A stretch of DNA of 14,280 nucleotides, from the NCBI GenBank assembly GCA_035647435.1, contig DASRNM010000134.1, forward strand, positions 1 to 14,280, in the 5' to 3' direction. This document shows positions 1 to 5,577 of the stretch, one piece after another. A program made the translations under genes and the position numbers. Origin of the DNA: JAAZFZ01 sp035647435 (lineage in GTDB: Bacteria > Bacillota > Clostridia > Oscillospirales > Acutalibacteraceae). A model generated the notes under the pieces. The model did not search any database. It saw nothing but the letters and a program-made list of their open reading frames with translations, and was not told where the DNA came from. How positions within the stretch are numbered: the first letter of the stretch is position 1; each line of letters begins with the position of its first letter.

Positions 1-12
1 ATGGTGATATAT

Positions 13-753
13 ATGGCTGGACATTCAAAATGGAGCACAATAAAAAGAAAAAAAGAAAAGACAGATAATCAGCGAGCTAAAATTTTCACAAAAATGGGCC
101 GTGAGCTTTCTGTTGCGGTGCGTCAGGGTGGTGGCCCCGACCCGTCTGCAAATTCAAAGCTCAGGGATGTCATCGCAAAGGCAAAAGCAAACAATGTTCC
201 GAATGATAATATCGAGAGAATAATCAAAAAAGCCGCAGGCGAGGGCTCGGGCGATAATTTTGAAGAGATAGTCTATGAAGGCTACGGGCCATCAGGAGTT
301 GCGGTTATTGTTGAAACACTTACAGATAATAGGAATCGCACTGCTTCAGAAATGCGCCACTATTTTGACAAATACGGTGGGAATTTAGGCCAATCGGGTT
401 GTGTTTCATATATGTTCAGCAGACAAGGTGTAATTGCAATCGAGCAAGAGGGGAAAGATGAAGAAAAACTCATGGAGGCAGCAATTGAAGCAGGAGCATC
501 CGATTTTTTGACAGAAGAAGGTATTTTCGATATCAGAACCGAACCGAATGATTTTGGAGCTGTTTGCGATGCGCTTGAAAGCAAGGGTTACGAATTTGCA
601 TCTGCACAGGTTGAATATGTTCCGTCTACATACGCAAGCCTTGAAAAAGAAGAGGATATCAAAAACATGACAAAATTACTTTATATTCTTGAAGATAATG
701 ACGACGTGCAGGAGGTCTGGCACAACTGGGAAAATGTCGATGATTGTCAATAA
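13..753 (+). CDS. yebC: YebC/PmpR-family protein (putative transcription or translation factor)
   Basis: Encodes 246 residues, the usual length for the YebC/PmpR (TACO1-like) family. Seen: the family-typical N-terminus MAGHSKW followed by a basic stretch rich in K and R, then NVPNDNIERIIKKA near residues 60-75, YEGYGPSGVA near 90 and GGNLGQSGCVSYMF near 122-135. I start at the ATG at 13 because the family begins with MAGHSKW and because GGTGAT at 3-8 resembles the distal part of a Shine-Dalgarno site; an in-frame ATG at 1 would add four residues, and the true upstream context is cut off. Family members are cytoplasmic; some have been described as DNA-binding regulators, and more recent work points to ribosome-associated roles in difficult peptide-bond formation, so the exact role here is open. 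It is followed directly by an intrinsic terminator and so is transcriptionally separate from the division cluster. Confidence 0.93.
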   Translation: MAGHSKWSTIKRKKEKTDNQRAKIFTKMGRELSVAVRQGGGPDPSANSKLRDVIAKAKANNVPNDNIERIIKKAAGEGSGDNFEEIVYEGYGPSGVAVIVETLTDNRNRTASEMRHYFDKYGGNLGQSGCVSYMFSRQGVIAIEQEGKDEEKLMEAAIEAGASDFLTEEGIFDIRTEPNDFGAVCDALESKGYEFASAQVEYVPSTYASLEKEEDIKNMTKLLYILEDNDDVQEVWHNWENVDDCQ

Positions 754-775
754 TTAAAAACATTACTTTATTATT

Positions 776-807
776 AAATGCCCTTTGAAAACTCAGAGGG
801 CATTTTT
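776..807 (+). terminator. Rho-independent terminator of yebC
   Basis: Arms 776-787 and 794-805 form a 12-bp stem with one G·T wobble around a 6-base loop. The 3' arm runs into a T tract (803-807). The 5' arm is preceded by A/T-rich sequence, so some activity on the other strand is possible. It lies 22 bases after the yebC stop codon. Confidence 0.9.
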
Positions 808-889
808 GCGTCTGGTTGGTCAAAATTAAAAATTGTCCACGAGTCAAAAGCGAACGATGATTGCAATGCAATAATGAAAGATTATTTCT

Positions 890-921
890 GCCCCGAAGTT
901 TTTTTACTTCGAGGCGTTTTT
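890..921 (+). terminator. Second terminator-like hairpin upstream of mraZ
   Basis: GCCCCGAAGT (890-899) pairs with ACTTCGAGGC (906-915) over 10 positions with one C-A mismatch and an all-T 6-base loop; G and five Ts follow (916-921). The T tract indicates + strand direction. No gene is visible between this hairpin and the first terminator (808-889), so it may be a back-up terminator or the end of an unrecognised short RNA. Confidence 0.6.
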
Positions 922-990
922 GACCTCGCAATATGTGGTGTTTTTATTTTTCCTATACACAATTTTAAAAAAATAATTGTATACAAACTC

Positions 991-1019
991 TTGCAATGAA
1001 CATAAGTGTAGGTTATAAT
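991..1019 (+). promoter_or_regulatory. Sigma-A promoter of the mraZ/dcw operon
   Basis: TTGCAA (991-996) and TATAAT (1014-1019) are separated by exactly 17 bases, giving 4 of 6 matches at -35 and 6 of 6 at -10. An A/T-rich tract (961-984), containing the imperfect inverted repeat ACAATT (959-964) / AATTGT (975-980), sits just upstream and could act as an UP-like element. Transcription would start near 1026, leaving a leader of about 70 bases before mraZ. Confidence 0.8.
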
Positions 1020-1065
1020 TAGGTGGAAAGTGGAGCCAAAAGGTGAATAAAGGCGCGCAAAGGCA
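1020..1065 (+). promoter_or_regulatory. Probable MraZ operator (direct-repeat boxes)
   Basis: Short direct repeats run from just after the -10 box into the leader: TAGGTGG at 1020, AAAGTGG at 1027, AAAGGTG at 1039, AAAGGCG at 1049 and AAAGGCA at 1059. The last three have an exact 10-base period (7-base box plus 3-base spacer). Known MraZ operators are tandem repeats with a 10-base period: TGGG-type boxes with 5-base spacers in E. coli, and AAAGTG[T/G] with 3-base spacers in Mollicutes. The box at 1027 matches the latter fully. Position over the likely start site suggests autorepression by the MraZ encoded just downstream. Binding itself is inferred. Confidence 0.68.
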
Positions 1066-1095
1066 CTCGAATACTATAAAAGGGAGGGGATTGAC

Positions 1096-1521
1096 ATGAA
1101 AAAGTTCAGAGGTAAGTATCTTCACAACCTTGACCAAAAGAACAGGTTGTCTATCCCTACCAAATTTCGCGAGCTGTTGGGTGACAGTTTTATTGTCTGT
1201 AAACCACTAAACGGAGACAAATGCATTATGATTTATTCCGAGCAGGGGTGGGACGAGTTCATGGAAGCTGTTGAAGAAAAATATGATGGTCGTGAGCTTG
1301 TTCTATTTAAAAGATTTGCCAATGCAAACATAGACACTGCCGAGGCGGACAAGCAGGGCAGGGTTACACTAAAAGCGGAGTTTTGCGATTTTGCAAACCT
1401 TGTGCGTGAGGTGTTCGTTGTCGGCGCGGAGAATCATTTTGAAATTTGGGATAAACAAGAATGGGTTGACATGGAGGAGAAGGAGGGTTCTTTCTTCAAG
1501 GCATTCAACGGCCCATATTAA
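1096..1521 (+). CDS. mraZ: Transcriptional regulator MraZ
   Basis: A 141-residue protein of the usual MraZ length, made of two AbrB-like swapped-hairpin halves. Each carries the family's DxxxR signature: DQKNRLSIP near residues 13-21 and DKQGRVTL near 84-91. The start at 1096 has a strong ribosome site, GGGAGGGG at 1082-1089, six bases upstream. MraZ proteins form ring-shaped oligomers that bind tandem repeats ahead of their own gene and repress the dcw operon. It is the first gene of the cluster here, and a matching repeat array lies in its own leader, so autoregulation is a well-founded inference. rsmH follows after 54 bases, the conserved mraZ-rsmH pairing. Confidence 0.96.
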   Translation: MKKFRGKYLHNLDQKNRLSIPTKFRELLGDSFIVCKPLNGDKCIMIYSEQGWDEFMEAVEEKYDGRELVLFKRFANANIDTAEADKQGRVTLKAEFCDFANLVREVFVVGAENHFEIWDKQEWVDMEEKEGSFFKAFNGPY

Positions 1522-1575
1522 TTATTGATATATGCCCAGACACAAAGCAAACAAAGCATTTTTGGAGGGCGGCAA

Positions 1576-2502
1576 ATGGAGTTTTCACATGTTCCAGTTT
1601 TTTTAAATGAGGCTGTCGAAGCACTCGACATAAAAGCCGATGGCGTTTATATTGACTGCACGGCAGGCGGTGGAGGCCACTCAGCTCAAATAGCTGCCGG
1701 GTTGTCTAAAAAAGGGTTGCTTGTCTGCATTGACAGAGACCCCGATGCAATAGAAAACTTGAAAAAAAAGTTTAAGGGCAAAGAAAATATAAAGATAGTA
1801 AATGACAATTTTTATAATATAAAACAAATACTTAATAGTTTAGATATAAGCGGTGCAAACGGAATTCTTGCTGATTTAGGCGTTAGCTCTCATCAGCTAG
1901 ACACGGCAAAAAGAGGTTTTTCATTTCACAATGATGCCCCTCTTGATATGCGAATGAGTCAACAAGGTGTGACAGCGGCAGAGATTATAAACACAGCTTC
2001 TCAACAGGAGATTCAGCGGATACTCTACAAATACGGTGAAGAAAAGTTTGCACCATCGATTTCAAGAAAAATAGTTGCACAAAGGCAAACTAAGGCGATT
2101 CAGACAACGCACGAGCTTGCGGAGATTGTGAAATCCGCTGTACCGGCGGCAGTCAGGAGAGCGGGCGGCCACCCTGCAAGAAAAACCTTTCAGGCAATAA
2201 GAATTGCGGTGAACGGTGAGCTTGATAATTTGGACATGGCTATTGAAGATATGTTTAACTGTTTGTTGCCAAAGGGCAGACTTGCAGTGATAACATTTCA
2301 TTCCCTTGAGGATAGGCCCGTTAAAAAGCTTTTTGTTAAGCTTTGTTTGGGGTGCACCTGCCCGAAAAGTTTTCCTGTTTGCGTTTGCGGAAAAGAGCCT
2401 ATGGCGAGGCTACCGTTCAAGGCAATTGCACCGAGTGAAAAGCAAATCAAAGAAAACTCAAGGTGTAGGAGCGCAAGACTTAGAGTGATTGAAAAAATAT
2501 AA
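1576..2502 (+). CDS. rsmH: 16S rRNA (cytosine(1402)-N(4))-methyltransferase RsmH (MraW)
   Basis: A 308-residue SAM-dependent methyltransferase that N4-methylates C1402 of 16S rRNA in the decoding centre. Seen: the family start MEFSHVPV, the SAM-binding glycine loop DCTAGGGGHS (27-36), LADLGVSSHQLD, the DAPLDMRM block, HPARKTFQAIRI and TFHSLEDR (240-247). A cysteine cluster (C257, C260, C262, C269, C271) in a CTCP...CVCG arrangement matches what I recall from Gram-positive members. I choose the ATG at 1576 because GGAGGG (1564-1569) lies six bases upstream and the product then begins as the family does; an in-frame TTG at 1525 would add 17 unsupported residues. Conserved neighbour of mraZ, with no direct part in wall synthesis. 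Confidence 0.96.
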   Translation: MEFSHVPVFLNEAVEALDIKADGVYIDCTAGGGGHSAQIAAGLSKKGLLVCIDRDPDAIENLKKKFKGKENIKIVNDNFYNIKQILNSLDISGANGILADLGVSSHQLDTAKRGFSFHNDAPLDMRMSQQGVTAAEIINTASQQEIQRILYKYGEEKFAPSISRKIVAQRQTKAIQTTHELAEIVKSAVPAAVRRAGGHPARKTFQAIRIAVNGELDNLDMAIEDMFNCLLPKGRLAVITFHSLEDRPVKKLFVKLCLGCTCPKSFPVCVCGKEPMARLPFKAIAPSEKQIKENSRCRSARLRVIEKI

Positions 2503-2536
2503 CACATTAATTATACAGTAACGGAGATGAGAGAGA

Positions 2537-2992
2537 ATGGCAAACAACTTCGGAAATGAGGCTTATGACTTTTCAATGTTTGAGCCGAAAAGGGTAAGCC
2601 CTATCAAAAAGGCAAAGAAACCTGTCGAAAAACCGAGAATTGTGCCGCAAAAATCCGAACGGCAATTAACCTCGGAGTATTTGCACAACATACCTAAGGT
2701 TGCAAAGATAATGATTTTTTCAATTGTTTGTTTTGCTGTTATAGGCTCGTCTGTTTTTGCAAGAGCACAGTTGACAGAAATTCGTTACCAGCAAAACCAG
2801 GTTCAGGTACAACTTGAAAGAGCTAAGACGGAGAATACACGCTTGAAAATGGAATTCAATTCACTTGTATCGCTTGATAAAATTGAGCAATATGCTCAAA
2901 ATGAGCTCGGTATGGTGAAATGTGAGAGATATCAAGTAAAATATTTAGATTTGGCCGGGGATGACTGTGTTGTTGTTTCAAAGGTAAATTAG
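2537..2992 (+). CDS. ftsL: Cell division protein FtsL-like (bitopic divisome protein)
   Basis: Encodes 151 residues: a basic, proline-containing cytoplasmic part (about 1-54), one membrane segment (about 55-76), then an extracytoplasmic coiled coil (about 80-112) and a short tail containing IEQYAQNELGM, typical of the FtsL/DivIC superfamily. Sequence conservation in this family is weak, so the call rests on topology, the tail motif and position between rsmH and a class B PBP, where ftsL normally lies. It would form the FtsL-DivIC-DivIB complex that activates septal peptidoglycan synthesis. At 151 residues it is longer than B. subtilis FtsL (about 117), mostly in the cytoplasmic part. A purine-rich ribosome site, GGAGATGA, precedes the ATG. 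The stop codon lies inside a long hairpin. Confidence 0.85.
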   Translation: MANNFGNEAYDFSMFEPKRVSPIKKAKKPVEKPRIVPQKSERQLTSEYLHNIPKVAKIMIFSIVCFAVIGSSVFARAQLTEIRYQQNQVQVQLERAKTENTRLKMEFNSLVSLDKIEQYAQNELGMVKCERYQVKYLDLAGDDCVVVSKVN

Positions 2993-3038
2993 AGCAGAAT
3001 GGGTTTAGATGATAAACCCAATCTGTTCTCTGCATTTT
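2991..3038 (+). terminator. Long hairpin at the ftsL stop codon (possible attenuator or weak terminator)
   Basis: Arms 2991-3007 and 3013-3029 pair over 17 positions, with one A-A mismatch and one G·T wobble, around a 5-base loop (GATGA). The first arm begins within the ftsL stop codon TAG. The only T run downstream is TTTT (3035-3038), six bases after the stem, so this is a poor classical terminator. It could reduce read-through, stabilise the upstream mRNA 3' end or mark an RNA processing site. Confidence 0.5.
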
Positions 3039-3059
3039 CGGCGAGATAAAAATAAAACA

Positions 3060-3075
3060 CAAGCTCTTTAGCTTG
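3060..3075 (+). repeat. Small inverted repeat in the ftsL-PBP gap
   Basis: CAAGCT (3060-3065) and AGCTTG (3070-3075) form a perfect 6-bp stem with a 4-base loop CTTT. No T tract follows, so it is not called a terminator. It lies between the ftsL hairpin and the putative PBP promoter region; function unknown. Confidence 0.35.
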
Positions 3076-3114
3076 CAATTAAACGTGCTTTCGCAGGCAA
3101 AATATTTTTTGTGG

Positions 3115-3144
3115 TTATATGACGCTATAATACAGTCATATAAT
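3115..3144 (+). promoter_or_regulatory. Dyad with duplicated TATAAT boxes: candidate promoter/operator for the PBP gene
   Basis: TTATATGAC (3115-3123) and GTCATATAA (3135-3143) are a perfect 9-bp inverted repeat with an 11-base spacer, so half-site centres are 20 bases apart, about two helical turns. The spacer holds TATAAT (3126-3131), and a second TATAAT (3139-3144) overlaps the right arm. Neither has a good sigma-A -35 hexamer at 16-18 bases. CATATAAT (3137-3144) also resembles a sigma-E-type -10 box, but the matching -35 is weak. The layout suggests a regulated internal promoter; the controlling factor cannot be named. Confidence 0.45.
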
Positions 3145-3164
3145 TTAGTCGGGGGAGCAATTCG

Positions 3165-3224
3165 GTGTTTATGGGTATCTCAAAATGGAAGCGGTGGCGC
3201 AAGCTTTCTGTGCGGCAGCCGTAG
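3165..3224 (+). CDS. Candidate 19-codon leader ORF ahead of the PBP gene
   Basis: A GTG at 3165 is preceded by GGGGGAG (3151-3157) at the ideal 7-base spacing, and the frame runs 19 codons to TAG (3222-3224). An in-frame ATG at 3171 is an alternative start, with 13-base spacing. The product would be short and strongly basic, with an SKWKRWRK core. It lies in a different frame from the PBP gene, 41 bases before the chosen PBP start. Its end and stop codon fall inside the hairpin 3203-3229. It could be a regulatory leader peptide whose translation alters downstream folding. I know of no homologue; the good ribosome site is the main support, and chance is possible at this length. Confidence 0.35.
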   Translation: MFMGISKWKRWRKLSVRQP

Positions 3225-3257
3225 AAAGCATTTTGGGAAGCCCTTTTTTTGAAAGGG
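3203..3257 (+). promoter_or_regulatory. Structured leader with ribosome-site-sequestering hairpin before the PBP gene
   Basis: GCTTTCT (3203-3209) pairs with AGAAAGC (3223-3229), with an inner CGG/CCG stem. Then CCCTTT (3241-3246) pairs with AAAGGG (3252-3257) around a 5-base loop; AAAGGG is part of the PBP gene's own ribosome site. CTTTC in the first arm could instead pair with GAAAG (3251-3255), so alternative folds are possible. This suggests translational control, perhaps linked to the leader ORF. Pairings are seen; function is inferred. Confidence 0.35.
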
Positions 3258-3265
3258 AGATAGCT

Positions 3266-5557
3266 ATGGCGGCAAAAACCGCAAGACAAGACTTGGCTCA
3301 ACGCCTCATAGTTGTATTGGCTATACTAATCTTTTTAGGATTCGGGGCCGGCATAATAGGCGTTGCGATGGTGCAAATTGTAAATGGCGAGGAATACAGG
3401 TCAATTGCAGAAGGAAATCAGCTTCGTGACACTGTTGTGGCTGCACAACGGGGTGTAATTTACGACCGCAACATGAAAGTTCTTGCTAAAAGTGCATCAG
3501 CATACAGAGTTTTCTGCAAACCTAATTTAATTGGGGAAAATGAAGAATTGAGAGATTTGATTGTCAAGCGCCTTTCTGAAATTCTTGACATGACAGATGA
3601 AAAGGTTAGGTATAAAACTCTCTATACAAAAAATAACTATATAGTAATAAAAAGCAAGGTTGAAACTGAGCAGATGGAAGCTGTCGGCGAGTTTATGAGA
3701 GAAAAAGTCAAGGCTATAAGTGCCGAAACGGGGAAACTGGCAGATACTGCCATAGGTCGTTTCATAGGCATTGACCCTGATGTGAAAAGATATTACCCAT
3801 ATTCAAATTTTGCTTCTACAGTTATAGGCTTCACAGGCACTGACGATGTTGGGCTTGCGGGGCTTGAACTGAAATATAATAGTGTTCTTACGGGGACGCC
3901 GGGCAGAATAATAACCGCACAAAACGGTGGGCTTAACAGCAACAGCATGCCGATTGAATATGAATCTATATATGATGCAAAGCAGGGCACGAGTCTTGTG
4001 CTCACAATTGACGAGGTTATTCAGAGATATCTTGAAAAAAGCCTTGAACAGGCATATATTGATGCAAAGGCACAGGCCGCATACGGCATTGTTATGGATG
4101 TGAAAACGGGTGCTATTTTAGCAATGGCAAACAAGGGAGATTATGACCTAAATAATCCCTTTTCAATAGAGAATGAGAATGTAAAGGCGCAGATAAACGA
4201 AATCACAGACAAGGAAATGCGAAGTGAAGGAATTCAAAAGGCACAATATTCACAGTGGAGAAACAGAGCCATAAGCGATAGTTATGAGCCAGGCTCGGTT
4301 TTTAAAATATTCACGCTCAGTGCGGCACTTGAAGAAAAAGTTGTATCGCTCGATACAACATATAGTTGCTCGGGTGCTATACAAATTGCCAACAGAAGAA
4401 TCAGTTGTTGGCGGCGTGCCGGGCATGGTACACAGAATTTAACTAAGGGGTTAGTAAATTCATGCAACCCATTTTTTATAACAATCGGTCAGAGGCTCGG
4501 TCAAGAGAGGTTTTTCAAATATTTTGAAGCATTTGGGTTTACTGAAACCACAGGCATTGACTTGCCGGCAGAGGCAAAGCCCGTTGCGAATGTTACTTAT
4601 CACCCTCTTAAAACAATGAGTATCGTAAACCTTGCAAGCTCGTCTTTCGGTCAGACATTTCAGATAACACCGATTCAGATGATTAATGCAATTGCTGCAA
4701 TTGCAAACGGCGGCAAGCTTATGACGCCCTATGTTGTCATGAAAACTCTTGATGAAAACGGGAATGTTGTTTCTCAAACAAAGCCACAGGTTAGAAGACA
4801 GGTTATTTCTGAGTCAACGGCACAAACCGTTTCAGAAATGATGGAGCGGGTTGTTATTGAAGGCACAGGTAAAAACGGCTATGTGGCAGGCTATCGTGTT
4901 GCAGGAAAAACAGGGACGAGTGAAAAAATATCATTGAGAGATGAATATGGCAAAAAATATGTTGCATCGTTTGGTTGCTTTGCTCCTACTAATGACCCCG
5001 AAATAGTGATTTTAATAGCAATTGATGACCCAAAGGGGCAGATAAACGGCGGTCAGATTGCAGCACCAGTTGCGGCAGAGATTATACAAAACACTATGAT
5101 TTATCTGAATATTGAGCCGCAATATACAGAAGCGGAACTTGCAAAGCTTGATACGCAAGCGCCCAATTTAGTAGGGCTAAGTATCAGTGCGGCACAAGAG
5201 CAGCTCAAAGGTGGGGGGTACAGTGTCAGAGTTATAGGCGGCGGCAAAAGCGTTGTTGCCCAAATCCCTGCTTGCAAGCAGAATCTTCCCCAAAACGGTG
5301 TTGTAATCCTTTATACTCAGGATGAAGTCGTTTCTCAAAAGGCTGTTGTGCCCGACCTTAGCGGGTTGACGATAACGCAGGCTAATAAAAAGGCAGTTGA
5401 TTCAGGGTTTAATATTAAAATAACAGGCAACACTTTAAATAGCAGTGAGCTTGTGTCTTATAAACAAAGCGAAAAGGTTGGCTCCAAGCTTGAGTATGGA
5501 GCAACAATTACGGTGCATTTCAAATCAAATTCGGGCGTCTCCGAAGTGACAGAATAA
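3266..5557 (+). CDS. ftsI: Class B penicillin-binding protein (FtsI/SpoVD-type transpeptidase, two PASTA domains)
   Basis: A 763-residue membrane-anchored D,D-transpeptidase that crosslinks septal peptidoglycan. Order: short cytoplasmic N-terminus, membrane anchor (about 14-36), dimerisation/pedestal domain with RGVIYDRN, transpeptidase domain with S344-V-F-K347 (catalytic Ser), S399-C-N401 and K548-T-G-T551, then two PASTA repeats (about 632-690 and 694-755). Cysteines 368 and 381 lie near the active site in a YSC...SCW context. I prefer the ATG at 3266 (GGGAG at 3255-3259, six bases upstream, and only a short cytoplasmic tail) over an in-frame ATG at 3185 with no ribosome site. The dcw position and partner ftsW suggest the septal enzyme; PASTA repeats occur in both PBP2B and SpoVD of Firmicutes, so a sporulation role cannot be excluded. 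murE follows after 20 bases. Confidence 0.93.
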   Translation: MAAKTARQDLAQRLIVVLAILIFLGFGAGIIGVAMVQIVNGEEYRSIAEGNQLRDTVVAAQRGVIYDRNMKVLAKSASAYRVFCKPNLIGENEELRDLIVKRLSEILDMTDEKVRYKTLYTKNNYIVIKSKVETEQMEAVGEFMREKVKAISAETGKLADTAIGRFIGIDPDVKRYYPYSNFASTVIGFTGTDDVGLAGLELKYNSVLTGTPGRIITAQNGGLNSNSMPIEYESIYDAKQGTSLVLTIDEVIQRYLEKSLEQAYIDAKAQAAYGIVMDVKTGAILAMANKGDYDLNNPFSIENENVKAQINEITDKEMRSEGIQKAQYSQWRNRAISDSYEPGSVFKIFTLSAALEEKVVSLDTTYSCSGAIQIANRRISCWRRAGHGTQNLTKGLVNSCNPFFITIGQRLGQERFFKYFEAFGFTETTGIDLPAEAKPVANVTYHPLKTMSIVNLASSSFGQTFQITPIQMINAIAAIANGGKLMTPYVVMKTLDENGNVVSQTKPQVRRQVISESTAQTVSEMMERVVIEGTGKNGYVAGYRVAGKTGTSEKISLRDEYGKKYVASFGCFAPTNDPEIVILIAIDDPKGQINGGQIAAPVAAEIIQNTMIYLNIEPQYTEAELAKLDTQAPNLVGLSISAAQEQLKGGGYSVRVIGGGKSVVAQIPACKQNLPQNGVVILYTQDEVVSQKAVVPDLSGLTITQANKKAVDSGFNIKITGNTLNSSELVSYKQSEKVGSKLEYGATITVHFKSNSGVSEVTE

Positions 5558-5577
5558 AAGTTAGGAGGACAAATACG

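Noticed and set aside
955..984. Imperfect inverted repeat upstream of the mraZ -35 box
   Set aside because: Only a 6-bp A/T-rich core is perfect; better explained as an A/T-rich upstream promoter tract than as an operator.
778..999. 73-codon + strand ORF after yebC
   Set aside because: It runs straight through both terminator hairpins, has no ribosome site and shows no recognisable protein features.
904..1137. - strand ORF over the mraZ promoter region
   Set aside because: It covers the promoter, the operator boxes and the mraZ start; composition looks like a shadow frame and no ribosome site supports it.
1525..1575. In-frame TTG extension of rsmH
   Set aside because: No ribosome site before 1525; the ATG at 1576 has a good one and gives the family's normal N-terminus.
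3185..3265. 27-residue N-terminal extension of the PBP
   Set aside because: No ribosome site upstream of 3185, and it would place extra sequence before an otherwise typical short cytoplasmic tail; it also overlaps the structured leader.
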